Source of the DNA: Spirosoma utsteinense
Lineage (GTDB): Bacteria > Bacteroidota > Bacteroidia > Cytophagales > Spirosomataceae
Assembly (NCBI RefSeq): GCF_014282275.1
Contig: NZ_VFIA01000012.1
Coordinates: forward strand, 62,001 to 126,000
Reading direction: 5' to 3'
DNA: 64,000 bases
The notes under the pieces are model-generated. The model saw nothing but the letters and a program-made list of their open reading frames with translations, searched no databases and was not told where the DNA came from. A program made the position numbers and the translations under genes. Of this stretch, positions 36,310 to 45,692 are shown piece after piece (the first letter of the stretch is position 1; each line of letters begins with the position of its first letter).

Positions 36310-37953
36310 ATGAATAGACGAGATTTTATCCAGTTGTCTGGCTTGAGTGTAGGCGGGTTAATGACCGCTTCCATTCCGGTCCTTGGCAACATGGTTGCCC
36401 CTGAACTTTTACTGGAACCCGGCGTCGACACAGCCGTGAAAAAACGACTGGCCGACGTAGCGCTTAACGCAGCCAAAAGCCAGGGAGCCACTTATACCGA
36501 CGTTCGTATCGGGCGGTATTTGCAGCAGTTCATGTTCACCCGTGAGCAGAAAGTCCAGAATATCGTCAACGCCGAGTCGTATGGGGTTGGCATTCGGGTT
36601 ATCGTAGACGGAACCTGGGGATTTGCCGCCACGAGTGACGTAACGCCCGACGCCATCGCTAAATGTGCCCAAACAGCCGTTGCCATTGCCAAAGCCAATG
36701 CCAGGGTACAGACAGAACCCGTTGTGTTGGCCCCACAAAAAGGCGTTGGCGAGGTAAGCTGGAAAACGCCCATCCAGAAAAATGCGTTTGAGATTCCCGT
36801 TCAGCAGAAAGTCGATCTGTTGATGAAGGTCAATAGCGAGGCCATGAAGAACGGAGGGGCTTTTGTGACCTCGAACCTGTTTTTTGTGAACGAGCAGAAG
36901 TATTTTGCTTCGACCGATGGTTCGTACATAGACCAGGACATCCACCGCATCTGGCCCACTTTTACCGTATCAGCCGTCGATCGCGTAACGGGTAAGTTCA
37001 AAACCCGCGATGCCATTTCCTCCCCAATGGGTATGGGCTACGAATACCTGGACGGGCTGACTACCGAGAAAATCCCGGCTCCCAACGGATTAGTCGGCTA
37101 CCGCAACTCCTACGATATGGTTGAGGACGCAACGCTGGCCGCTAAACAGGTAAAAGAAAAGCTGACCGCCAAAACCGTGCAGCCAGGCAAATATGATCTC
37201 GTATTAGACCCGAATCACCTCGGCCTGACCATCCACGAATCCGTTGGTCACCCTACCGAACTCGACCGCGTGCTGGGTTACGAAGCCAATTATGCCGGCA
37301 CCAGTTTCGCCACCCTCGATAAGTGGAAAACCAAATCCTTCAAATACGGCAGTCCCCTGGTAAACATTGTGGCCGACAAAAAACAGCCACACACGCTCGG
37401 CGCTGTCGGTTACGATGATGAGGGCGTCCCCAGTAAAGAATGGAATCTGATTAAAGATGGTGTTCTGGTCAACTACCAGGCCATTCGCGATCAGGTTGCT
37501 ATCATCGGTGAAAAAGAATCCCACGGCTGCTGCTACGCCGATAACTGGAACTCCGTACAGTTTCAGCGAATGCCGAACGTATCGCTCAAGGCAGGTTCGG
37601 AAAAACGCTCGGTGTTCGATATGATCAAGGGGGTTGAGAAGGGCATTTATATCATCGGCCGCGGGTCTTATTCCATTGATCAGCAACGCTACAACTTCCA
37701 GTTTGGCGGTCAGTTGTTCTATGAAATCAAGAACGGCGAAATCACGGGCATGCTCGACGATGTAGCTTACCAGTCAAACACGCAGGAATTCTGGAACTCC
37801 TGCGCCCAGCTTTGCGATAAAGACGACTACCGGATGTTCGGTTCGTTCTTCGATGGCAAAGGGCAACCCAGCCAGGTAAGCGCCGTTTCACACGGCAGCC
37901 CCACCACCCGCTTCAATGGCGTCAACGTGATCAATACCGGACGGAAAATCTAA
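36310..37953 (+). CDS. Tat-signal TldD-like metalloprotease, copy 1
   Basis: A 547-residue TldD-family protein. The N-terminus MNRRDFIQLSGLSVGGLMTA is a twin-arginine signal. The metal motif H309-E310-S-V-G-H314-P-T-E317 corresponds to the HExxxH-type active site of TldD. A C-terminal cysteine in NSCAQLCDKDD could be the third ligand. TldD and TldE form a heteromeric metalloprotease in the cytoplasm of other bacteria (modification of peptides, antitoxin decay), but this copy carries an export signal. The TldE-like gene follows at a 126-base gap. Copy 2 (39923) is closely similar, indicating duplication. Confidence 0.9.
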   Translation: MNRRDFIQLSGLSVGGLMTASIPVLGNMVAPELLLEPGVDTAVKKRLADVALNAAKSQGATYTDVRIGRYLQQFMFTREQKVQNIVNAESYGVGIRVIVDGTWGFAATSDVTPDAIAKCAQTAVAIAKANARVQTEPVVLAPQKGVGEVSWKTPIQKNAFEIPVQQKVDLLMKVNSEAMKNGGAFVTSNLFFVNEQKYFASTDGSYIDQDIHRIWPTFTVSAVDRVTGKFKTRDAISSPMGMGYEYLDGLTTEKIPAPNGLVGYRNSYDMVEDATLAAKQVKEKLTAKTVQPGKYDLVLDPNHLGLTIHESVGHPTELDRVLGYEANYAGTSFATLDKWKTKSFKYGSPLVNIVADKKQPHTLGAVGYDDEGVPSKEWNLIKDGVLVNYQAIRDQVAIIGEKESHGCCYADNWNSVQFQRMPNVSLKAGSEKRSVFDMIKGVEKGIYIIGRGSYSIDQQRYNFQFGGQLFYEIKNGEITGMLDDVAYQSNTQEFWNSCAQLCDKDDYRMFGSFFDGKGQPSQVSAVSHGSPTTRFNGVNVINTGRKI

Positions 37954-38079
37954 TCGCGAATCCTGCCAGTGCGGTCCGGCGTTCCGGTCGCAGCCCCTGG
38001 TGGGGTTAACTACCTTCTCCGACCACTACCAGGGTCCTTTGGGACCACTGGCAGGGTCAAAACCAACAAACTCTATTTT

Positions 38080-39426
38080 ATGGCCATCCTAACAGAGCAG
38101 GAAGCAAAAAAAATCATCGACAAGGTTTTAGGCTACGCCAAATCTGACGAAACCTTCGTTAGTCTATCCGGCGATCGGACCGGCAATATTCGTTACGCCC
38201 GTAACTCAGTATCCACATCGGGCGAGACCAGCAACCTGTCCCTGGGCGTAACGGCGGTGTTCGGCAAAAAATCGGGGACGGCAACGATCAACGAGTTCGA
38301 TGATGCATCGCTCGAAAAAACCGTTCGCCGGGCCGAAGAAATTGCCCGGCTGGCACCGGAAAACCCCGAATACGTTCCTATGCTTGGGCCACAGACCTAT
38401 CTAAAAACGGGTACCTTTTCGGAAAGCACAGACAAGATCACGCCCGAATTCCGCGCGAAAGCCACGTTTGACAGCCTCGACCCCTGCCGCCAGAAAAACC
38501 TTACCGCAGCCGGCTACATGGAAGACACGACGGGGTTCTCGGCCATCGGCAACAGCAAGGGGTTATTCGGCTACAATCGCTCAACGGGTGTCGACTTCTC
38601 CATCACCGTCCGTACCGCCGACGGTACAGGCTCCGGCTATGCAGCCCGGGATGTGAACGATGTGAGTAAGCTAAGTACCAAAGCCGCTACAGAGGTGGCT
38701 ATGCAGAAAGCGCTGGCTTCGTCGACCGCACGGGCGCTGGAACCTGGCAAGTACACCGTTATTCTGGAACCCACGGCATCAGTCGAGTTACTGCGTAACA
38801 TGATGGGTAGCATGGATGCCCGCAACGCCGACGAAGGCCGGTCTTTTTTAAGTAAGAAAGGCGGTGGTACCCGGCTGGGCGAAAAACTGTTCGACGAGCG
38901 CGTCACCATTTATTCCGACCCAATGAACCCTGAGCTGCCACTCGATCCGTTTGGCGGTGGCGGTGGCCGTTTTGGTGGCGGTGGTGGCGATGGTCGGCCA
39001 CAGGAGAAAGTCACCTGGATCGAAAAGGGCGTTGTCAAGAATATGTACTACTCGCGTTTCTGGGCGGAGAAGAAAGGGGTGAAAGGCGTTCCGCCACCGG
39101 GTGGTGTCATCATGGAAGGCGGTACCCAATCGCTGGCCGACCTGATCAAAAGCACGGACAAAGGTATTCTGGTGACACGCTTGTGGTACATCCGTGCCGT
39201 TGACCCGCAAACACTGCTTTATACCGGCCTTACCCGCGACGGGACGTTCTACATCGAGAACGGACAAATCAAGTTTCCGGTAAAGAATTTCCGTTTCAAT
39301 GAAAGCCCGGTTATCATGCTCAACAATCTTGAAGCCCTGGGCAAACCCGTTCGGGCTGGTGGGCAGTTAATTCCACCGATGAAAATTCGGGACTTCACCT
39401 TTACGAGTTTATCTGACGCTGTATAA
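38080..39426 (+). CDS. TldE/PmbA-like subunit, copy 1
   Basis: A 448-residue PmbA/TldE-family partner of the preceding TldD-like protein. The start ATG at 38080 (MAILTEQEAKKIIDKV) is chosen; an upstream frame would give a non-homologous leader. No signal peptide, so export, if any, would require riding with the Tat-signal TldD subunit. The second copy (41587) lines up throughout. This copy has an extra Gly-rich loop (FGGGGGRFGGGGGDGRP, near residue 290) that copy 2 lacks. It has no metal-binding HExxxH, as expected for TldE. Confidence 0.9.
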   Translation: MAILTEQEAKKIIDKVLGYAKSDETFVSLSGDRTGNIRYARNSVSTSGETSNLSLGVTAVFGKKSGTATINEFDDASLEKTVRRAEEIARLAPENPEYVPMLGPQTYLKTGTFSESTDKITPEFRAKATFDSLDPCRQKNLTAAGYMEDTTGFSAIGNSKGLFGYNRSTGVDFSITVRTADGTGSGYAARDVNDVSKLSTKAATEVAMQKALASSTARALEPGKYTVILEPTASVELLRNMMGSMDARNADEGRSFLSKKGGGTRLGEKLFDERVTIYSDPMNPELPLDPFGGGGGRFGGGGGDGRPQEKVTWIEKGVVKNMYYSRFWAEKKGVKGVPPPGGVIMEGGTQSLADLIKSTDKGILVTRLWYIRAVDPQTLLYTGLTRDGTFYIENGQIKFPVKNFRFNESPVIMLNNLEALGKPVRAGGQLIPPMKIRDFTFTSLSDAV

Positions 39427-39439
39427 GACTAAGAGTTAT

Positions 39440-39460
39440 TTCGCAGAGACACACAGAGAC
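39440..39460 (+). repeat. Left flank repeat of GxxExxY gene
   Basis: TTCGCAGAGACACACAGAGAC, 21 bases, directly upstream of the GxxExxY gene. Its reverse complement is resembled, with gaps, by CTCTGTG and CTCTGCG at 39857-39896. A shorter copy TTCGCAGAGG lies at 39485-39494. Confidence 0.65.
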
Positions 39461-39499
39461 AAATGACCGGGTCGCCGGAGCGGATTCGCAGAGGGGCAA

Positions 39500-39865
39500 T
39501 TAACATCAATTGTCATTGGGAAGGCTATCGAGGTACATAGAGCACTCGGACCAGGTTTACTAGAATCTGCTTATCAGGAGTGTCTTATGTACGAACTTAA
39601 GGAAGGGGGACTATTTGTAGAAAGAGAAAAGGCGCTACCAATCATATACAAAGAAGTTAGATTGGAACATGGCTACAGGCTTGATTTGCTCGTTGAGGGT
39701 GAACTGGTTCTTGAACTAAAAACAGTTGAACAATTGACTGATGTGCACACAGCCCAAATTTTGACCTACTTACGTCTCGGTAACTTTCCCGTTGGCTTAC
39801 TCATTAACTTTCATGTCAAATTGCTTCGTGATGGCATTCGTCGTTATGCAAACTCATCTCTGTGA
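39500..39865 (+). CDS. GxxExxY protein with no normal start codon
   Basis: Encodes the GxxExxY family, about 121 residues. The signature GPGLLESAYQECLMYEL is present, then the strongly conserved GYRLDLLVEGELVLELKTVE and a C-terminal GLLINFHVKLLRDGIRRYAN. Function in the family is unknown (the fold resembles nucleases). The first ATG in frame is at 39587, after the signature, and no ATG, GTG or TTG lies upstream in frame before a TGA at 39464. So either a rare start (an ATT near 39509 is possible) is used, or the start has been lost. Flanking short inverted repeats suggest a mobile or repeat-associated cassette inserted between the two TldD/TldE pairs. Confidence 0.7.
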   Translation, partial: LTSIVIGKAIEVHRALGPGLLESAYQECLMYELKEGGLFVEREKALPIIYKEVRLEHGYRLDLLVEGELVLELKTVEQLTDVHTAQILTYLRLGNFPVGLLINFHVKLLRDGIRRYANSSL

Positions 39866-39896
39866 ATCTCTTTTTTCTCAGCGCATCTCTGCGTAA
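39857..39896 (-). repeat. Right flank repeat of GxxExxY gene
   Basis: TCTCTGTGA followed by CTCTTTTTTCTCAGCGC and ATCTCTGCGTAA; the two CTCTG blocks match the reverse complement of the left flank (39440-39460). The final codons of the GxxExxY gene (TCTCTGTGA) lie inside it, so the repeat is part of the coding end. Confidence 0.6.
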
Positions 39897-39922
39897 CAAC
39901 CTATAATTATAACACTCCAACC

Positions 39923-41563
39923 ATGAACCGCCGGGATTTTAACCAATTAATAGGCATGGGTGCTGCGGGCATTCTGCTTCCTTCGCTACCTGCTTTTTCG
40001 CGCAACGTTTCCCCCGAATCATTTCTTGAATCGGGTGTCGACGTAGCCACCAAGAAACGCCTGGCCGATGCTGCGCTCAACGCAGCTAAATCCAAAGGCG
40101 CTACCTACACAGACGTCCGTATTGGCCGCTACCTGAATCAGTTCGTGGTCACACGTGAGGACAAAGTGCAAAACATCGTCAACACCGAATCATACGGTGT
40201 GGGCGTCCGCGTCATCGCCGATGGATGCTGGGGTTTTGCCGCGGTGGTCGATGCCAAAAGCGAAGCTGATACCGCCAAAGCCGCCGAAAAGGCGGTGGCT
40301 ATTGCCAAAGCCAACGCCCGGCTTATGAAAGAGCCGGTTCAGCTGGCTCCGCAGAAAGGGTATGGTGAGGTGAGCTGGAAAGCGCCCATCAAGAAAAACG
40401 CGTTTGAGGTACCGATCAAAGAAAAGGTTGATTTACTGATGGAGGTAAATGCATCGGCCCTGAAGAACGGAGCGAACTACGTCAATTCGGTGCTGTTCAT
40501 GGTCAACGAGCAAAAGTACTTCGCGTCGACCGATGGCACCTACGCCGATCAGGATATTCACCGCATCTGGCCGACCTTCACCGTTACCGCCATTGACCCT
40601 AAAACCGGCAAGTTCGAGACGCGTAACACGTTAAGTTCGCCTATGGGAATGGGCTACGAGTACCTTCAGGTGAACCCCTCCGATAAAGTAACGGGCATTA
40701 CGACCCGGTACAATATGGGATATGACATGCTCGAAGACGTAACGGCTGCGGCTAAGCAGGCGCGCGCCAAACACTCGGCCAAATCGGTTGAAGCGGGCAA
40801 ATACGATCTGGTACTCGACCCGTCGCACCTGTGGCTGACCATTCACGAATCGGTTGGTCACCCGCTGGAGCTGGACCGTGTTTTGGGTTACGAAGCCAAC
40901 TTTGCCGGTACATCGTTCGCCACACTCGATAAGTGGCAGTCCAAGAATTTCAATTATGGCAGCAAACAGGTCAATTTAATCGCCGATAAGACACAGGTTG
41001 GTTCACTCGGCGCGGTTGGCTGGGACGATGAGGGGGTAAAAACCAAGCAGTGGGATCTGGTTAAGGATGGTACGCTGGTCAACTACCAGGCCATTCGCGA
41101 TCAGGTGCATATCATTGGCGAGAAAGAATCGCAGGGTTGCTGCTACGCCGACAACTGGGGTTCGGTGCAGTTTCAACGCATGGCCAATGTATCGCTGGCA
41201 GCGGGAAAAACGCCACTTTCAGTGCAGGAGATGATAAAAGACGTCAAAAAAGGCATTTATATCATCGGCGACGGTTCGTTCTCGATTGACCAGCAGCGGT
41301 ACAACTTCCAGTTTGGCGGTCAATTGTTCTATGAAATCAAGAACGGCGAAATCGTTGGTATGCTCAAGGATGTGGCTTATCAATCGAACACCCAGGAATT
41401 CTGGAATTCCTGTGCTCAGGTCTGCGACGAAAAAGACTACCGGCTGGGGGGTTCGTTCTTCGATGGCAAAGGACAGCCCAGCCAGAGCAGCGCCGTGTCG
41501 CATGGTAGCAGCACTACCCGGTTTAACGGCGTCAACGTGATCAACACAGCCCGGAAAATCTAA
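39923..41563 (+). CDS. Tat-signal TldD-like metalloprotease, copy 2
   Basis: A 546-residue TldD-family protein, the duplicate of the gene at 36310. N-terminal MNRRDFNQLIGMGAAGILLP is again a twin-arginine signal. The metal site is HESVGHPLELD. Alignment by eye shows conservation throughout, including NSCAQVCDEKDY near the C-terminus, with differences scattered over the protein. It forms a pair with the TldE-like gene 23 bases downstream. Both copies probably act together or on different peptides. Copies 1 and 2 are divergent enough to be stable paralogues rather than a recent assembly artefact. Confidence 0.9.
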   Translation: MNRRDFNQLIGMGAAGILLPSLPAFSRNVSPESFLESGVDVATKKRLADAALNAAKSKGATYTDVRIGRYLNQFVVTREDKVQNIVNTESYGVGVRVIADGCWGFAAVVDAKSEADTAKAAEKAVAIAKANARLMKEPVQLAPQKGYGEVSWKAPIKKNAFEVPIKEKVDLLMEVNASALKNGANYVNSVLFMVNEQKYFASTDGTYADQDIHRIWPTFTVTAIDPKTGKFETRNTLSSPMGMGYEYLQVNPSDKVTGITTRYNMGYDMLEDVTAAAKQARAKHSAKSVEAGKYDLVLDPSHLWLTIHESVGHPLELDRVLGYEANFAGTSFATLDKWQSKNFNYGSKQVNLIADKTQVGSLGAVGWDDEGVKTKQWDLVKDGTLVNYQAIRDQVHIIGEKESQGCCYADNWGSVQFQRMANVSLAAGKTPLSVQEMIKDVKKGIYIIGDGSFSIDQQRYNFQFGGQLFYEIKNGEIVGMLKDVAYQSNTQEFWNSCAQVCDEKDYRLGGSFFDGKGQPSQSSAVSHGSSTTRFNGVNVINTARKI

Positions 41564-41586
41564 CCGGAAACCCCGCACCAAACGAC

Positions 41587-42924
41587 ATGGCTATCATACT
41601 CACCGAATCCGAAGCAAAGGCCTTACTACAGAAGGTGCTGAGCTACTCTAAAGCTGACGAGTGCGAAGTAAACCTCCTCGGCGAAGAGCGCGGGAACCTG
41701 CGCTATGCCCGCAATGAAGTATCGACCAGTGGGTCGCTCATTAACAAGAACCTGGTTGTCCAGTCGGCCTTCGGTAAGAAGGTCGGCGTGGCTACCATCG
41801 ACGAGTTCGACGATGCTTCCCTCGAAAAAGTCGTGCGCCGGTCCGAAGAACTAGCGCAGCTGGCACCAGAGAACCCTGAATATGTTGGTGTTCTGGGGCC
41901 GCAGCAGTACATGAAGTCGAACGGCTTTTTCGATTCTACCGCAACCGTAACGCCCGACAAACGGGCCGAAGCGGTTGACAAGAGTCTGCAACTGTCGCGG
42001 GCGGCCAAGCTCACGGCGGCCGGTTTCCTCGAAGATCAGTATGGCTATAACGCCATGATGAATTCAAAGGGATTGTTTGCCTATTACCCCAGCACGAACG
42101 TCAACTTTACCTTAACCGTCCGAACGCCGGATAGCAAAGGATCGGGGTATGTAGCGCGGGGTTACAGCGATGTCAGCAAACTGGATACGGCAGCCGCCAC
42201 ACAGATTGCCATGCAGAAAGCGCAGGGATCGGCCGAAGCACGCGCCATCGAGCCGGGCAAATACACGGTCATTCTGGAACCGACAGCGGCCGTTGTGTTG
42301 CTCGAAAACATTTTTTACAACATGGACGCCCGCTCGGCCGATGAAGGCCGGTCGTACTTCAGCAAGTCGGGGGGTAAATCCCGGCTGGGCGACAAGATCG
42401 TCGATGAGCGCGTAACGATCTATTCCGACCCTGCCAACGCGGATTTACCCGCTTCGCCCTGGTCTGGTGACGGTCGGCCCCAGGAGAAGACCATGTGGAT
42501 CGAAAAAGGCGTTGTCAAAAACCTGTCGTATTCGCGCTATTGGGCCCAAAAGCAAGGTAAGAAAGCGGTTCCCAACCCGAACAATATCATCATGACGGGC
42601 GGCACAGCATCGCTGGAAGACATGATCAAAAGCACCCAGCGAGGCATTCTGGTCACCAAACTATGGTACATCCGGGAAGTCGATCCGCAAACGATTCTGC
42701 TCACGGGACTTACCCGCGACGGAACGTTCTACATCGAGAACGGTAAAATCAAGTTTCCGGTAAAGAACTTCCGCTTCAACGAAAGCCCGGTTATCATGCT
42801 TAACAACCTGGAAACACTGGGCAAACCTGAGCGCGTGCTAAGTACCGAATCCAACCAGAGCTATTTGATTCCGCCGATGAAAATCCGGGAGTTTACGTTT
42901 ACCAGTTTGTCAGACGCGGTGTAG
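41587..42924 (+). CDS. TldE/PmbA-like subunit, copy 2
   Basis: A 445-residue PmbA/TldE-like partner of TldD copy 2. Start MAIILTESEAKALLQK at ATG 41587. It lacks a signal peptide and lacks the Gly-rich loop of copy 1. Conserved segments include GVLGPQQYMKS, KGLFAYYPSTNVNFT and the C-terminal LIPPMKIREFTFTSLSDAV, identical in its last residues to copy 1. The operon ends in a hairpin right after the stop. Confidence 0.9.
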   Translation: MAIILTESEAKALLQKVLSYSKADECEVNLLGEERGNLRYARNEVSTSGSLINKNLVVQSAFGKKVGVATIDEFDDASLEKVVRRSEELAQLAPENPEYVGVLGPQQYMKSNGFFDSTATVTPDKRAEAVDKSLQLSRAAKLTAAGFLEDQYGYNAMMNSKGLFAYYPSTNVNFTLTVRTPDSKGSGYVARGYSDVSKLDTAAATQIAMQKAQGSAEARAIEPGKYTVILEPTAAVVLLENIFYNMDARSADEGRSYFSKSGGKSRLGDKIVDERVTIYSDPANADLPASPWSGDGRPQEKTMWIEKGVVKNLSYSRYWAQKQGKKAVPNPNNIIMTGGTASLEDMIKSTQRGILVTKLWYIREVDPQTILLTGLTRDGTFYIENGKIKFPVKNFRFNESPVIMLNNLETLGKPERVLSTESNQSYLIPPMKIREFTFTSLSDAV

Positions 42925-42975
42925 GCTAGCGCGTAGTCGGCTCAGGACCGGGCCGGCTACGCGCTAGCTTTATTT
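42925..42975 (+). terminator. Terminator of second TldD/TldE pair
   Basis: 17-base arms (42925-42941 and 42952-42968, one mismatch), a ten-base loop, then TTTATTT. It starts right after the TldE copy 2 stop. Confidence 0.85.
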
Positions 42976-43085
42976 GGTTATCTTTAAAGATAGTCCAGAC
43001 CAACTGATTATGGTTTTAGCGGCATAGCCTATTCGTCTGGATAGCTTTACAATCCGGATACCTGATTTTACACTCATCAACTGTT

Positions 43086-43703
43086 TTGAAACCTTTCATC
43101 TTCACCCGAATTCAATATACCTCCGGCGACTGGGATACCGACCAGCGGATGCCGGTCAATATACTTCATTCGCTGGTGGAGTATACCACGATTCCGGTCG
43201 ATCAGAAGGAGCGCGTGGTACAGCTAAGCAGCCCGGATCTGTTCAAAAGCCCATTTTGCTACCTCAGCGGACATAAGCTGGTGGAGTTTTCCCAGCAGGA
43301 ACGGGACCAGTTCAAGCGGTATGTACAGAACGGCGGGTTCGTGTTTGTCGACGATTGCAATCATGATATCGACGGGCTGTTTGCGCGCTCGTTCGAACAG
43401 GAGATGGCCCGCACGTTTGGCCCTAAAGCGTTGCAGAAAATTCCGAATACCCACCCGATTTACACCTGCTTTTTCAAGTTTCCCGAAGGCCCGCCAACAA
43501 CCTCATTCGAACTGAACGGCTGGGGCGATGACCTCGTACACGACTACCTGAAAGCCATTATGGTCAATGGTCGGATTGGCGTCCTCTATAGCAACAAAGA
43601 TTACGGCTGCGAGTGGGATTACGACTTTCGTAACAAACGATTTTTGGCCGAAGACAACACCAAGTTCGGAATCAACATTGTCACCTACGCGCTCACCGCG
43701 TAA
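43086..43703 (+). CDS. DUF4159 protein
   Basis: A 205-residue DUF4159-family protein, start TTG at 43086 (MKPFIFTRIQYTSGDWDTDQ). The DUF4159 fold resembles a glutamine-amidotransferase-like domain and is often adjacent to MoxR/DUF58 genes in Bacteroidota, as it is here. Motif-like stretches are GGFVFVDDCNHDIDGLF and the C-terminal GVLYSNKDYGCEWDYD. No signal peptide or catalytic Cys is obvious. First gene of a six-gene operon. A -7-like TAGCTTTA lies about 40 bases before the start. Confidence 0.85.
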   Translation: MKPFIFTRIQYTSGDWDTDQRMPVNILHSLVEYTTIPVDQKERVVQLSSPDLFKSPFCYLSGHKLVEFSQQERDQFKRYVQNGGFVFVDDCNHDIDGLFARSFEQEMARTFGPKALQKIPNTHPIYTCFFKFPEGPPTTSFELNGWGDDLVHDYLKAIMVNGRIGVLYSNKDYGCEWDYDFRNKRFLAEDNTKFGINIVTYALTA

Positions 43704-43773
43704 ACAGTAGAAGACGTTGCATAACCGGCCCGGAGGGGTCAATATTACCCGTAGATACAACCTGCTATAAAAT

Positions 43774-44757
43774 TTGGAGACTCAGAACTTAACGCACTAT
43801 AAAACGCTGGTAGCCAAGCTACCGCAACTGAAACAGGAGATTGGCAAAGTCATTATCGGACAACAGGAGGCTATCGACGAAGTGTTGATCGCTTTGCTGG
43901 CAGGAGGTCACTGCCTGCTCGAAGGAGTGCCCGGGCTAGCCAAGACACTGATGGTTAGAACCATGGCCGACGCCCTGGCGATGCAGTTCAAGCGTATCCA
44001 GTTCACGCCCGACCTGATGCCCGGCGACATTGTAGGCACCGAAATTCTGGAAGAGGACCACGAAACGGGAAAGAAATTCTTTCAGTTTAACCGGGGACCT
44101 ATTTTCGCGAACGTCGTGCTGGCCGATGAAATAAACCGCACACCGCCTAAAACGCAGGCGGCCATGCTGGAGGCCATGCAGGAATACCGGGTTACCTACG
44201 CCGGTACCGACTACGCGCTGCCCAAACCGTTCCTGATCATTGCGACCCAGAACCCCATCGAGCAGGCGGGAACCTATCCCCTACCCGAAGCCCAGCTGGA
44301 CCGGTTTCTCCTGTACATTAAACTCAGCTACCCCTCGGAGCTGGAGGAACTGGAGGTGTTGCGCAGTACCACCGGTACAGCCCGGCCCGAGCTAAAAACC
44401 ATCCTTACCGACAAGGAGATTCTTGACCTGCAGCAACTGACCCGGCAGGTACACATCAGCGATGAACTGATTTCATTCATAAACCGGCTTGTACGGGCAT
44501 CGCGTCCCCAGGATAGCCCATCGGCTTTTGTCAAGCAATGGGGCGAATGGGGAGCCGGGCCCCGTGCCGGACAAGCGCTTGTGTTATGCGCCAAAGCGCG
44601 AGCGGTACTCAACGAACGCTACTCGGTCATTCCTGAGGATATCCAGACCCTGGCCTACCCGATCCTGCGCCATCGCATTGCGCTTAATTTTCGGGCAGAA
44701 GCAGAGGGCATCACCACTGATCGGGTGATCAAAGAATTACTGATATCTGTCAAGTAA
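43774..44757 (+). CDS. moxR: MoxR-type AAA+ ATPase
   Basis: A 327-residue MoxR AAA+ chaperone-like ATPase with TTG start (METQNLTHYKTLV). Walker A is GVPGLAKT in CLLEGVPGLAKT, Walker B is VVLADEINRTPPKTQ, sensor and arginine-finger regions follow (IATQNPIEQAGTYPLPEAQLDRF). MoxR ATPases act in maturation or assembly of VWA-containing protein complexes. The neighbours DUF4159, DUF58 and a BatA-like protein are the usual partners. Confidence 0.93.
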   Translation: METQNLTHYKTLVAKLPQLKQEIGKVIIGQQEAIDEVLIALLAGGHCLLEGVPGLAKTLMVRTMADALAMQFKRIQFTPDLMPGDIVGTEILEEDHETGKKFFQFNRGPIFANVVLADEINRTPPKTQAAMLEAMQEYRVTYAGTDYALPKPFLIIATQNPIEQAGTYPLPEAQLDRFLLYIKLSYPSELEELEVLRSTTGTARPELKTILTDKEILDLQQLTRQVHISDELISFINRLVRASRPQDSPSAFVKQWGEWGAGPRAGQALVLCAKARAVLNERYSVIPEDIQTLAYPILRHRIALNFRAEAEGITTDRVIKELLISVK

Positions 44758-44831
44758 ACGGTATACCATGTTAGTACAGGGCTGTCCCTTGCTGCACCCT
44801 TACAGGTTTGCCGTGTTACGATCTAAAGTGT

Positions 44832-45692
44832 ATGCTTACCACAGATCTCATCAAACTCAACAACCTACAGCTAGCCGGAAAACTGGTCAGTGACGAACTA
44901 CTGCTGGGCGTTCAAACCAGTCGGCGGTCGGGCACTGGAACTGAGTTTGAACAGTTTCGGCATTATGTACCCGGCGACGACCCGAAACGGATCGACTGGA
45001 AACGATTTGCTCAAACCGATCAGTACCTCGTGCGCGAATCGGCAACGGAAAGTAACCAGCAGGTCCGGTTGCTGATCGATTTGTCGGGGTCGATGAATTA
45101 TGCGGAGAACGGCATCAGCCGGCTGAACTATGCCAAGATCCTGCTGGCTTCGCTGGCCTACCTGAGCAACCGCCAGGCCGACCAGCTACGTTTATATGGA
45201 TTGCATAACGGAACGCTGCAAACACTGGTGCCACCAGGCAAACAAGCGTTCCAGAAAATCGTATCCACCCTCAATGTAGCTGAAGCATCGGGGGCCTGGC
45301 AAAATAAACAGGCGTCCTTTCCGGAGTTCGGGCGTAAACAGGCTGAATTACTCATCATCGCGTCCGACTTTTTGCAGGTGGGTGACGAGTGGCTGAACCT
45401 GATCCAGCAGGTGGCTGGTCCCCGCCGGGAGATCGTCATTTTCCAGCTGCTGGGCGACCATGAACTGACATTTGATTTGAGCGGCTTCTATCGATTTCAG
45501 GATCTGGAGACAGGTCGCGAAGTCGAGTTACAGGCCGAAGCGATCCGCGATAGCGTTCGGGAGCGGGCAGCCGCTTATTTCAGCACCCTGGAGCAGGCCC
45601 TTCGAATTCCGCATGTGCGGCTGATTCGGACCCGGCTGAGCGAACCCATCGCGCAGGTGTTAACGAGTTATTTGACCGGAAGAAAGAGCTGA
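44832..45692 (+). CDS. DUF58 (VWA-like) protein
   Basis: A 286-residue DUF58 protein. ATG 44832 is chosen over an upstream TTG since MLTTDLIKLNNLQLAGKLVS is the normal start. The DUF58 motif GTGTEFEQFRHYVPGDDPKRI is present, followed by a VWA-like fold with LLIDLSGSMNY (a MIDAS-type DxSxS motif) and a hydrophobic C-terminal part. It overlaps the next gene by one base. It acts together with MoxR as in related operons. Confidence 0.92.
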   Translation: MLTTDLIKLNNLQLAGKLVSDELLLGVQTSRRSGTGTEFEQFRHYVPGDDPKRIDWKRFAQTDQYLVRESATESNQQVRLLIDLSGSMNYAENGISRLNYAKILLASLAYLSNRQADQLRLYGLHNGTLQTLVPPGKQAFQKIVSTLNVAEASGAWQNKQASFPEFGRKQAELLIIASDFLQVGDEWLNLIQQVAGPRREIVIFQLLGDHELTFDLSGFYRFQDLETGREVELQAEAIRDSVRERAAAYFSTLEQALRIPHVRLIRTRLSEPIAQVLTSYLTGRKS

